Assembly (NCBI RefSeq): GCF_014192015.1
Contig: NZ_JACHXJ010000007.1
Span: forward strand, 62,001 to 126,000
Source: Paenibacillus rhizosphaerae
GTDB lineage: Bacteria > Bacillota > Bacilli > Paenibacillales > Paenibacillaceae
Direction of reading: 5' to 3'
DNA length: 64,000 nt
Shown here piece after piece: positions 16,836 to 24,749 of the stretch (its first letter is position 1; each line of letters opens with the position of its first letter). The notes under the pieces are model-generated. The model was not told the DNA's origin. It made no database searches and worked only from the letters and a program-made list of their open reading frames with translations. The position numbers were made by a program, and so were the translations under genes.

Positions 16836-17217
16836 GGAATTGAATACCTTCTTCCGATTGTAGAGGTAGTGTTCTTTTATTTTAAATAATTATAAACTAA
16901 CTAAATCGTTAATGAAAGCATGCTATCCTTTTTTGTAGATATATACGAAATCGTCATAGCATATTCTACAAAACACAGAGGGATTTTCAGTTGTTTCTAA
17001 AGTAAAATAAACAAGAGTTTTCCTTGGTTTCATAAGGTTCTTAAAGTATGTACATAGATTCTGACACCGAAACTTCATTTTAGTTTAAAAAAATATAAAT
17101 AGTTTTATATTTATTTATTTACAGAAAACCTCATCTATGTTATTTTATACTTGTAAACGGATTCATTCAATTTATATCAAATTATTTTATTATTTTCTAA
17201 AACGGAAGGTGATATCA
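16836..17217. promoter_or_regulatory. AT-rich divergent promoter region, arsR-type gene and abfA
   Basis: A 382-base region markedly richer in A+T than its surroundings. A TATAAT-like element is readable on the reverse strand for the ArsR-type gene, without a good -35. At 17044-17059 the sequence AAGTATGTACATAGAT shares AAGTATGTACA with the second araA AraR box, so it is a possible weak AraR site. No clear operator for the ArsR-type protein could be assigned. Confidence 0.4.
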
Positions 17218-18732
17218 GTGGCATCAGCAGCAAATAAGGCCAGGGTGGTCGTGGACAAGGCGTTTCGGATCGCCGAAGTGGATAAGCGCATCTACGGCTC
17301 GTTTATTGAGCATTTAGGCCGCGCCGTATACGGCGGTATATATGACCCGTCCCATCCCGAGGCGGACGGCCTTGGTTTCCGGGAGGATGTAAAGCAGCTG
17401 GTCCAGGAGTTGAGCGTTCCCATTATCCGTTATCCCGGGGGTAATTTTGTGTCCGGCTACAATTGGGAAGATGGCGTCGGTCCGCGCGAGTCGCGTCCCA
17501 AAAGGCTGGAGCTGGCCTGGCGCACCGTGGAGCCGAACGAAGTCGGAACAAACGAGTTCATGACATGGGCCAAGGAGATCGGCTCCGAGGTCATGATGGC
17601 GGTCAACCTGGGTACGCGGGGTGTGGATGCGGCCAGGAACCTGCTCGAGTACTGCAACCATCCGAGCGGAAGCTACTGGAGCGATCTGCGGCGCAGCCAC
17701 GGTTATGATCAGCCCCATAAGGTCAAGACCTGGTGCCTCGGCAACGAAATGGACGGACCTTGGCAGATCGGCCAGAAGACGCCGCAGGAGTACGGACGGC
17801 TGGCTTATGAGACCGGCAAGGCCATGAAGCTGGTGGATCCCGATATCGAGCTGGTATCATGCGGCAGCTCCAGCACGGGAATGCCGACCTTCCCGGAATG
17901 GGAAGCCATTACACTGGATCATACATATGACGTAGCCGACTTCGTATCCCTGCACCAGTACTACGGCAACCGGGACGGCGATTCGGCGAACTTCCTGGCG
18001 CGGACGATGGACATGGACCATTTTATCCGCACCGTCATTTCCACCTGCGACTACGTGAAGGCGAAGAAGCGGAGCAAGAAGACGATGTACCTGAGCTTCG
18101 ACGAGTGGAACGTCTGGTACCATTCGAACGATGCGGATACGAAGATCGAACCTTGGACCGTCGGTCCGCCGCAGCTCGAGGATGTCTACAACTTTGAAGA
18201 CGCGCTGCTCGTCGGAGGGATGCTCATTACCTTCCTGAAGCATGCGGACCGGGTAAAGATGGCCTGCCTTGCGCAGCTGGTGAACGTGATCGCCCCGATC
18301 ATGACTGAGACCGGAGGGCGCTCCTGGAAGCAGACGATTTTTTATCCATACCTGCACGCTTCACGCTACGGCCGCGGGGTATCCCTGCAACCGATCGTGG
18401 ACTCGCCGAAATACGACGCCAAGGATTATACCGACGTGCCTTATTTGGAGACGGCGGTCGTGTATAACGAAGAGGAAGAAGAGTTGACTATCTTTGCGCT
18501 GAACCGCCATCTGGAAGAGGCGCTCGACGTGGAATGCGACGTCAGGGGCTTTGAAGGATATCAGGTTGCCGAACATATCGTTCTGGAGAACGACGATTTG
18601 AAAGCGGTCAATACCGCGGCCGAAGAGCGCGTTAAACCGCATTCGCACGGAAGTGCCGTATTGAAAGACGGATTTGTGAACACCCGCCTGTCCAAGGCCT
18701 CCTGGAACGTGATCCGGTTGAAGAAGGCATAA
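17218..18732 (+). CDS. abfA: Alpha-N-arabinofuranosidase, GH51 (AbfA type)
   Basis: Releases L-arabinofuranose from arabinan or arabinoxylan oligosaccharides in the cytoplasm; no signal peptide. It has 504 residues from a GTG start at 17218 preceded by GGAAGGTGA; the upstream in-frame stretch is AT-rich non-coding DNA. The GH51 barrel has acid/base Glu177 in WCLGNEMDG and nucleophile Glu296 in LSFDEWNVWY, with YPGGNFVSGYNW near the N-terminus. A C-terminal beta-sandwich follows the barrel. It differs clearly from the second GH51 enzyme at 19.6 kb, so the two probably split substrates (linear arabinan versus branched xylan side chains, for example). Likely controlled by the divergent ArsR-type protein and possibly AraR. 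Confidence 0.95.
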   Translation: MASAANKARVVVDKAFRIAEVDKRIYGSFIEHLGRAVYGGIYDPSHPEADGLGFREDVKQLVQELSVPIIRYPGGNFVSGYNWEDGVGPRESRPKRLELAWRTVEPNEVGTNEFMTWAKEIGSEVMMAVNLGTRGVDAARNLLEYCNHPSGSYWSDLRRSHGYDQPHKVKTWCLGNEMDGPWQIGQKTPQEYGRLAYETGKAMKLVDPDIELVSCGSSSTGMPTFPEWEAITLDHTYDVADFVSLHQYYGNRDGDSANFLARTMDMDHFIRTVISTCDYVKAKKRSKKTMYLSFDEWNVWYHSNDADTKIEPWTVGPPQLEDVYNFEDALLVGGMLITFLKHADRVKMACLAQLVNVIAPIMTETGGRSWKQTIFYPYLHASRYGRGVSLQPIVDSPKYDAKDYTDVPYLETAVVYNEEEEELTIFALNRHLEEALDVECDVRGFEGYQVAEHIVLENDDLKAVNTAAEERVKPHSHGSAVLKDGFVNTRLSKASWNVIRLKKA

Positions 18733-18949
18733 TCGGAGCAAGCGTTTCCTCCCTGCCGGGTTAACCGGCTGAGTTCCGGCGGCCGTTATCGTTTGAACGC
18801 ATCGTCCCGAAATTTCCATAGACTCCTGAGATGCATCTGCCGATTCCCTTTTGATGTTTGGCAAAGAAAAGATCGTGCCAAGAGGGAACGGCAGATGTTT
18901 TTGGTGGAACGAAACGATTCGGCGGCGGGGATGACGGCATCCACTCAAC

Positions 18950-19573
18950 ATGGCCTTGATGTGCGCCAACATGTACGTACAAGTGGGGAGGGGTTCATGG
19001 GAAGACAAGATTACGGGTTACGGGTATTCCCGCATGAAATTCAAAGGGAGAGACACGCTGTTCTTCACGCTGCTGGGCATATCATTTTTTCCGGGCGTCG
19101 TCAACATCATCCCTTCCTATAAAATCATCGACGCATTCGGCTGGGTGAACACTTGGGCCATGATCATCCCCGGTCTCGCAGGCATGGGCAACATTTTTCT
19201 GGTCCGGCAGTTCATGAAAGGCATTCCGGGCGAGCTGGACGAATCGGCGCGCGTGGACGGCGCAGGGGATTTCCGGATTTATTTTTCGGTCATCCTGCCG
19301 CTTATCAAGCCGGTCCTCATCGTGTGCGGCCTGTTTTCCTTCGTCGGATCGTGGAACGACTTCCTGTGGCCGGTTATCGTATATACGGACGTAGATAAAA
19401 TGCCGATTACGGCGGGCTTGCTGCTGCTTCAGGATATTTATGGCAACTACCGCATGATCGGGCAGCTGATGGGCTCGGCGATGCTGGCGATCATTCCGAC
19501 GCTGCTCCTATTCGCATTCGCCCAGAAATATTTCATTCAGTCGATCAATTTGAACTCAGGCATTAAAGGATAA
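18950..19573 (+). pseudogene. 5'-truncated carbohydrate ABC permease (AraQ-like remnant)
   Basis: Homology to MalG/AraQ-type permeases begins abruptly at GYGYSRMKFKG (about residue 23 of the open frame), a point near residue 100 in intact permeases of about 280 residues. The remainder is well preserved, including PSYKIID, the EAA loop ELDESARVDGAGDFRIYFSVILPLIKP and the terminal QKYFIQSINLNSGIKG. The first transmembrane helices are missing. Immediately upstream are an AraR box (18969-18984) and GGGGAGGGG with ATG 18997 in another frame. The simplest reading is one deletion that removed a binding-protein gene, the first permease gene and the 5' part of this one, leaving the promoter-proximal operator joined to the permease end. 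No transporter function is expected. Confidence 0.8.
18969..18984 (+). promoter_or_regulatory. AraR box at the truncated permease
   Basis: ACATGTACGTACAAGT is the reverse-orientation match of the araA box. It probably controlled the lost araNPQ-type transporter operon and may now control the downstream GH51-DUF6171-GH43 genes. No clear -10 or -35 is visible in front of it. Confidence 0.75.
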
Positions 19574-19626
19574 TTTGAGGTTTTTATCTAAATAAAAGAC
19601 TTAGCATCTCATGGGAGGATTCAGCT

Positions 19627-21111
19627 ATGCATAACGTGATCGTCAATACGGATATTTCCAAAGGGAAAATCAATAAAAACATATACGGCCATTTTGCGGA
19701 GCATCTGGGCCGCTGCATTTATGAAGGGATTTGGGTCGGCGAGGATTCGCCGATTCCGAACACGAAGGGGATCCGCGACGACGTGCTGGCGGCCCTCAAG
19801 AACATCAAGGTGCCGGTTCTGCGCTGGCCAGGCGGCTGCTTTGCCGATGAGTACCATTGGAAAGACGGTATCGGCCCAAGGGAAAGCCGCAAACGGATGG
19901 TCAACACGCACTGGGGCGGCGTCGTCGAAAACAACCATTTCGGCACCCACGAATTTATGCTGCTCTGCGAACTGCTGGAATGCGAGCCGTATATCTGCGG
20001 CAACGTCGGCAGCGGCACGGTTCAGGAGATGTCCGAGTGGGTGGAGTACATGACGTTTGACGGCGAATCGCCGATGGCCAACTGGCGCAAGGAGAACGGC
20101 AGGGAGCAACCGTGGAAGCTGAAGTATTTTGGTGTCGGCAACGAAAACTGGGGCTGCGGCGGCAACATGCGTCCCGAATATTACGCTGATCTGTACCGCC
20201 GTTATCAGACTTACGTGCGCAATTATGGCGACAACAAAATTTACAAAATCGCCGGAGGCGCCAATGTGGACGATTATAACTGGACGGAAGTGCTGATGAA
20301 AAACGCCGGCTGGCTGATGGACGGTCTGAGCCTGCACTACTATACGATTCCGGGTGATTTCTGGCTGGGCAAAGGCTCGGCGCTCGATTTTGAAGAAGGC
20401 GAATGGTTCGTCACCATGAAGAAGGCGCTGCATATGGACGAATTGATCACGAAGCACAGCACGATCATGGACAAATACGATCCGGAGAAGCGCGTCGGCA
20501 TGATCATCGATGAGTGGGGCACCTGGTTTGACGTAGAGCCGGGCACGAATCCGGGATTTTTGTACCAGCAGAACTCGATCCGCGACGCGCTGGTGGCGGG
20601 CGTGCATTTCAACATTTTCCACAACCATGCGGACCGTGTCCAGATGACGAACATCGCCCAGACGGTGAACGTCCTGCAGGCGATGATTTTGACCGAAGGC
20701 GAGAAGATGATTCTGACGCCGACATATCATGTGTTTGATATGTTCAAGGTCCATCAGGATGCCGAGGTGCTGGCGGTCGAGTCCGCGGTCGGAAGCTATG
20801 AAATGGGAGGAGAGACGCTGCCGCAGGTGACCGTATCGGCCTCCAAGGATGCCGACGGCAAGGTGCATGTCAGCCTGGTCAATATGGACCATGCCGGTAA
20901 AGCCGATATCAGCGTCGACCTTCGCGGCCTTGCTGCCGAAAGCGTGCAGGCTTCCGGCATGATTCTGACGGCCGACCGGATGAACGCGCACAATACGTTC
21001 GAGCAGCCGGACACCGTGGCTCCGAGAGCGTTTGAAGGCGCCAATGTCGAGGGCGGGCGTCTGAGCGTGAAGCTGCCGCCGATGTCCGTCGTTACGCTGG
21101 TCATTCATTAA
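19627..21111 (+). CDS. Alpha-N-arabinofuranosidase, GH51 (Abf2/XsA type)
   Basis: A second intracellular GH51 enzyme of 494 residues, with sequence character closer to B. subtilis Abf2 (XsA) than AbfA. Acid/base Glu173 lies in GVGNENWGCGG and nucleophile Glu296 in MIIDEWGTWF; the HFAEHLGRCIYEGIW start and RWPGGCFADEYHW are typical. A C-terminal beta-sandwich ends at PPMSVVTLVIH. GGGAGG lies upstream of the ATG, 53 bases after the truncated permease, and the gene is probably cotranscribed with the downstream DUF6171 and GH43 genes. Removes arabinose side chains from arabinoxylan or arabinan oligomers; exact linkage preference cannot be read from sequence. Confidence 0.94.
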   Translation: MHNVIVNTDISKGKINKNIYGHFAEHLGRCIYEGIWVGEDSPIPNTKGIRDDVLAALKNIKVPVLRWPGGCFADEYHWKDGIGPRESRKRMVNTHWGGVVENNHFGTHEFMLLCELLECEPYICGNVGSGTVQEMSEWVEYMTFDGESPMANWRKENGREQPWKLKYFGVGNENWGCGGNMRPEYYADLYRRYQTYVRNYGDNKIYKIAGGANVDDYNWTEVLMKNAGWLMDGLSLHYYTIPGDFWLGKGSALDFEEGEWFVTMKKALHMDELITKHSTIMDKYDPEKRVGMIIDEWGTWFDVEPGTNPGFLYQQNSIRDALVAGVHFNIFHNHADRVQMTNIAQTVNVLQAMILTEGEKMILTPTYHVFDMFKVHQDAEVLAVESAVGSYEMGGETLPQVTVSASKDADGKVHVSLVNMDHAGKADISVDLRGLAAESVQASGMILTADRMNAHNTFEQPDTVAPRAFEGANVEGGRLSVKLPPMSVVTLVIH

Positions 21112-21171
21112 TCGAAGGTTGGCTGCGTGCAGCGCCATTACAGTTACAGCAAATAGGGAGGGTGAGATGTC

Positions 21172-21432
21172 ATGGATCGTCAGGAAGGCTGCAAAGGGTG
21201 CAGCGAGAGCGTCCAGGTATCGCCGGAAAAACTGCAGCGGCTCGTGGAGATCGCGACCCGCGGCAGGGAGACGGCATCCGAAGAGGTATACCGCCGGCGG
21301 ATCGGGCAGTGCGAACAGTGTCCGGGGCTTCAATACGGAACGACCTGCCAATACTGCGGCTGTCTCGTTGAGGTGAAGACCCGGCTGCTGGAATCCGCTT
21401 GTCCTTATCCTTTTGCCCCAAAATGGAGCTAG
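21172..21432 (+). CDS. DUF6171-like small cysteine-rich protein
   Basis: 86 residues with two metal-binding-like clusters: CKGC near the start and a C-terminal set, CEQCPGL...TTCQYCGCLV...ACPYP, as in DUF6171 proteins of Bacillota. Probably a small zinc-ribbon protein. No reaction is known. GGGAGGGTGA precedes the ATG at good spacing, so it is clearly translated. Its position between two arabinan-degrading enzymes may simply reflect insertion into the operon. Confidence 0.8.
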   Translation: MDRQEGCKGCSESVQVSPEKLQRLVEIATRGRETASEEVYRRRIGQCEQCPGLQYGTTCQYCGCLVEVKTRLLESACPYPFAPKWS

Positions 21433-21480
21433 AATCATTTGATTTTGGCATGAAGACATAGACATAAAGGAGAAGCTGAT

Positions 21481-22443
21481 ATGGAGAGAAACGAAACTTA
21501 CAACAACCCGGTCGTGGTGCAGCGCGCCGATCCATGGGTATACAAGCATACGGACGGTTATTATTATTTCACGGCTTCCGTACCGGAATACGACCGGATC
21601 GAAATCCGCCGTTCCCAGACCTTGCAGGGATTGGGCGAAGCCGAGCCGGTCGTGGCATGGCGCAAATACGAGACCGGACCGCTCAGCGCGAACATCTGGG
21701 CACCGGAGATCCATTTTATTCAGGGAAAATGGTACATCTACTTTGCGGCGGCGCGGACGACCGAAACGAATGACGGATTGTTCGACCACCGGATGTATGT
21801 CCTGGAGAACGACTCGGCCAATCCGCTGGAAGGAAGCTGGACGGAGAAGGGAAAGATCCGCACCCGGTGGGAGTCCTTTGCGCTGGACGCGACCACCTTT
21901 GAGCATAACGGAGTCCTGTACTATGTATGGGCTCAGAAAGATCCGGACATCGAGGGCAATTCAAATCTGTACATTTCGGAAATGAGCAATCCATGGACGC
22001 TGCAGGGCAAGCAGGCCATGATCTCGACGCCGGAGTATCCATGGGAAGTGATCGGCTTTAAGGTCAACGAAGGGGCGGCCGTGCTGAAGCGGAACGGACG
22101 CATCTTCATCAGCTATTCGGCCAGCGCCACCGATCACAATTACTGCATGGGACTGCTCTATGCCGACGAATCGGCGGATCTGCTGGATCCGGCCTCGTGG
22201 GTGAAGTCGCCGGAACCGGTATTCGCCACCAACGAGGAGAACGGGCAGTATGGGCCGGGACATAACAGCTTTACGGTGTCCAAGGACGGGGAAGATGTCA
22301 TCGTCTATCATGCCCGGAATTATAAAGAAATTACCGGCGATCCGCTGTACGATCCGAACCGGCATACGCGGATGCAGGTGTTCGGCTGGAATGAGGACGG
22401 AACGCCGAATTTCGGGGTTCCGGTGAAAGACGGAGCCCGGTGA
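21481..22443 (+). CDS. Glycoside hydrolase family 43 (arabinofuranosidase/xylosidase type)
   Basis: 320-residue single-domain five-bladed propeller enzyme, intracellular (no signal peptide). The GH43 triad is recognisable: general base Asp17 in ADPWVY, pKa-modulating Asp136 in FALDATTF and general acid Glu197 in NEGAAVL. No carbohydrate-binding module is attached. Lying last in the unit with a GH51 arabinofuranosidase, it most likely acts on arabinose-containing oligosaccharides, perhaps as an exo-arabinanase or arabinofuranosidase; xylosidase activity is an alternative. A strong terminator follows 25 bases downstream. Confidence 0.92.
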   Translation: MERNETYNNPVVVQRADPWVYKHTDGYYYFTASVPEYDRIEIRRSQTLQGLGEAEPVVAWRKYETGPLSANIWAPEIHFIQGKWYIYFAAARTTETNDGLFDHRMYVLENDSANPLEGSWTEKGKIRTRWESFALDATTFEHNGVLYYVWAQKDPDIEGNSNLYISEMSNPWTLQGKQAMISTPEYPWEVIGFKVNEGAAVLKRNGRIFISYSASATDHNYCMGLLYADESADLLDPASWVKSPEPVFATNEENGQYGPGHNSFTVSKDGEDVIVYHARNYKEITGDPLYDPNRHTRMQVFGWNEDGTPNFGVPVKDGAR

Positions 22444-22467
22444 TTTTTGGCGGGAAATAATATTTGC

Positions 22468-22499
22468 AAAGAGTCTGCAGCTTGGCTGCAGGCTCTTTT
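22468..22499 (+). terminator. Terminator of the arabinosidase unit
   Basis: AAAGAG-T-CTGCAG, five-base loop, CTGCAG-G-CTCTTTT: a 12-bp stem with one mismatch, followed by a short T-run. Confidence 0.85.
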
Positions 22500-22561
22500 A
22501 AGTTTATGGTGTTATAAATTTGGGGTGCTCGGATTTTTGAGGAACGCGGATCCTCTATATT

Positions 22562-23287
22562 TTACAGACCAGACAGGATTGCACCACCCTCGACCTGGAG
22601 TACGGACCCGGTCATGTATGTGCTTTTCGCCAAGTACACATACGCCTCTGCGATCTCTTCGGGTTTTGCAACGTGCTGTACTAAAAGTGACTCAGCAATC
22701 TGCTGGAACATCGCTGCACGACTCTCGGCGTCCATCCCACTGAAGACCGGTGTATCCACTACCCCTGGCGACACTACGTTGACTCGTATCGGCGCCAAAT
22801 CCATTGCCAAAACACGGGCAAGGCCCTCAATGGCTGAGTTCAGTGCAACCAGCGTCGAGGCGCCCTTCATCGGTCGTGCGGCAGCAGCACCGGAAGTCAG
22901 CGTAATTGACCCGGACTTCCGGATGAAAGGCAAGGCGGCTTTCACTGTTGCATACTGCCCCCAGAACTTGCTGTCAAACTCAGTCCTTGCAACATCGATT
23001 CCCATAGAACCAAAGGGGCCGTGGGAAGTCGCTCCACCAGCAGCAGTAACGACGAGGTGATCGAAGTCACCAATCTTTTCAAAGAACGGTTTCATCTGGC
23101 TTTCATCCTGGAAATCTAGGACGTACCCTTGAACTGCCCCAATCTCCTTCACTGCCGCGTCTACTTTCTTTTGTGAGCGACTGGCAACGATGACTTGAGC
23201 ACCTTGAGAAAGAAATAATTTCGCGGTAGCCAAACCAATACCCGAAGTACCGCCTACGATTACGGCTCGATGATTTTGCAATGACAT
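22562..23287 (-). CDS. SDR family oxidoreductase lacking the YxxxK motif
   Basis: 241 residues with a short-chain dehydrogenase fold. The cofactor loop is GGTSGIG (about 12-18), the NAG-like motif is TAAGG, and the C-terminus is VEGGAILSGL. Where a catalytic Tyr-x-x-x-Lys belongs, the protein reads ASTLVALNSAIEG, so both the tyrosine and lysine are absent. A known SDR subset shares this change, and conventional oxidoreduction is doubtful. GGAGG precedes the ATG. It is divergent from a tetR gene across a gap with twin operators. The pair looks poorer in G+C than its neighbours, which hints at acquisition by transfer. Confidence 0.88.
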   Translation of the reverse strand: MSLQNHRAVIVGGTSGIGLATAKLFLSQGAQVIVASRSQKKVDAAVKEIGAVQGYVLDFQDESQMKPFFEKIGDFDHLVVTAAGGATSHGPFGSMGIDVARTEFDSKFWGQYATVKAALPFIRKSGSITLTSGAAAARPMKGASTLVALNSAIEGLARVLAMDLAPIRVNVVSPGVVDTPVFSGMDAESRAAMFQQIAESLLVQHVAKPEEIAEAYVYLAKSTYMTGSVLQVEGGAILSGL

Positions 23288-23327
23288 GTTTCATACCTCC
23301 AATATAGATAGATTGATGTTACAAAAA

Positions 23328-23373
23328 AACGGAACCATTACTCCGTTTATTATACGGAACCGAAACTCCGGTT
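23328..23373. promoter_or_regulatory. Twin TetR operators in the SDR/tetR gap
   Basis: Two related elements share CGGAACC-N4-ACTCCG: 23328-23347 (AACGGA-N8-TCCGTT, a true inverted repeat) and 23354-23373. They are offset by 25 bp. A TATAAT for tetR lies at 23386-23391 with its -35 zone inside the second element. Probably the autoregulatory site of the TetR protein controlling both genes. Confidence 0.65.
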
Positions 23374-23416
23374 GTCAATTTGATGTATAATGTGTTTGTG
23401 AGAGGGGGGCGTTCAT

Positions 23417-24040
23417 ATGCCAGAAAAAGAGCCTTCGCAAGCTCGAGAAGATAAAGGTACAAATTCAACCGGTGCCGTTACAACGGGAAAATCATTACGG
23501 GCGGACGCCAGACGTAACAGAGAGCGTATACTCGACGTCGCGACGAAAGTCTTCGCCACTGAGGGATTGGAGGTTCCAATCGATGAAATTGCCAATCGTG
23601 CCGGGATAGGGATTGGAACAGTATATCGTCACTTTCCGACGAAAGAAGAGTTAATTGAAGCAGTGGTTTTCAGTTTTAAGCAACGTCTCATCGAGAAAGC
23701 AAGGGAAATGCTTGAGCAAGATCCAGGTCAGGCTTTTTTTCACTTTCTGTCGCTAATTGTGAGAGAGGGCACAGGAAACAAAGCGCTTATCGCCGCCCTG
23801 GCCCGTTCTGGTGCGGACATCCGTCGTCCGCTCTCCGGCATCTCCCTGGATTTTCAAAATGCACTAGGGGAACTGCTGAATTGCGCGCAGCAAGCGGGTT
23901 CAGTTCGCAATGACATTCAAGTAACCGATATAACAGCTATTCTATTCGGTGTTATGCGGACTCTTGAATACAATGATGATTCCGGATTAGCGGAGCGCAT
24001 CCTGTTGGTTGTACGCGATGGGTTACGTGGCCATTGCTGA
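23417..24040 (+). CDS. TetR/AcrR family transcriptional regulator
   Basis: 207 residues. After a 28-residue polar N-terminal extension, the TetR helix-turn-helix lies at about 35-80 (RERILDVATKVFATEGLE...EIANRAGIGIGTVYRHFPTKEEL). The ligand domain is of the type found beside SDR genes. A run of G bases (GAGGGGGG) serves as ribosome site seven bases before ATG. It is divergent from the SDR gene and presumably represses both genes through the paired CGGAACC operators. The inducing ligand is unknown. Confidence 0.9.
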   Translation: MPEKEPSQAREDKGTNSTGAVTTGKSLRADARRNRERILDVATKVFATEGLEVPIDEIANRAGIGIGTVYRHFPTKEELIEAVVFSFKQRLIEKAREMLEQDPGQAFFHFLSLIVREGTGNKALIAALARSGADIRRPLSGISLDFQNALGELLNCAQQAGSVRNDIQVTDITAILFGVMRTLEYNDDSGLAERILLVVRDGLRGHC

Positions 24041-24163
24041 ACTGACTTCAATAAGGGGGTAGACGTTCCTCTTATTTACCCAGAGCCCCGGATGCAAAGT
24101 CCCTTCGCGCAGTGGTATGATATATTTATGAGAGCGGTTTAGCGAGAGAAGAGGGGGAGGAAG

Positions 24164-24592
24164 TTGAACAAAGATCGACTGGATATGATCGAGTACCAGA
24201 TCGCCCTGCTGGTCCGGCTGACGACGGCACTCAGCCCCAGATTCGGCAACCTGGACCGGTCGGAGTATCTTCTGCTCAGCGAGCTGGAGCACGCGGGCCC
24301 GCTGGCGATCAACGCGCTGGCAGAGCATCTGCTGCTGAACCTGTCCACGGCCAGCAGGCAAATTGCGGTGCTGGAATCGAAAGATTACGTCAAGCGGTAT
24401 CCGGACACGAACAATGGGCGAATCAGCCTGATTGAGATTACGCCCGGCGGGCTGGATATTCTTCACAAGGTCCAGAAGGCGAGACATGATGCGTACGCGG
24501 ACATGCTTAAGGAATGGGACGGCGATGAGCTGCAGCACTTGGAGGACAGCCTGACCCGGCTTAACCGGGATTTGAAAAAACGGCATAAGTAG
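24164..24592 (+). CDS. MarR family transcriptional regulator
   Basis: 142 residues, a winged-helix MarR protein with the recognition region at about 45-75 (INALAEHLLLNLSTASRQIAVLESKDYVKR) and wing ISLIEIT. The start is TTG 24164 behind GGGGGAGG; ATG 24185 is a possible shorter start. It precedes an MFS gene and an HlyD gene, the classic emrRAB layout. A terminator follows it and the MFS gene has its own promoter carrying a perfect inverted repeat, which is probably the operator for this repressor. Confidence 0.9.
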   Translation: MNKDRLDMIEYQIALLVRLTTALSPRFGNLDRSEYLLLSELEHAGPLAINALAEHLLLNLSTASRQIAVLESKDYVKRYPDTNNGRISLIEITPGGLDILHKVQKARHDAYADMLKEWDGDELQHLEDSLTRLNRDLKKRHK

Positions 24593-24597
24593 ACCAG

Positions 24598-24631
24598 GAA
24601 AAAGCTGTGGATCTATCCAATAGCTTTTTCT
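24598..24631 (+). terminator. Terminator after marR
   Basis: GAAAAAAGCT and AGCTTTTTC arms flank a 15-base loop, with a T-run inside the descending arm; moderate strength. Confidence 0.65.
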
Positions 24632-24652
24632 CGCTGCCTGCAAAATTCCCGT

Positions 24653-24705
24653 TGCCAGCTGATCCGTATATATTGTATAATACAACTTGCTATTTACAAG
24701 TTGTT
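24653..24705 (+). promoter_or_regulatory. Promoter and MarR-type operator of the MFS efflux gene
   Basis: TTGCCA (24653-24658), 18 bases, TATAAT (24677-24682). Immediately downstream is a perfect 8-bp inverted repeat, ACAACTTG-N7-CAAGTTGT (24683-24705), over the start point. Size and symmetry suit a MarR dimer. Confidence 0.75.
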
Positions 24706-24749
24706 CACATACGGACGTAATTATATACAAGATGAAAGGAGGAATCCGG

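Noticed and set aside
19621..21906. 761-codon reverse-strand open frame
   Set aside because: Antisense to the GH51, DUF6171 and GH43 genes; all three forward genes have catalytic or cysteine motifs and ribosome sites.
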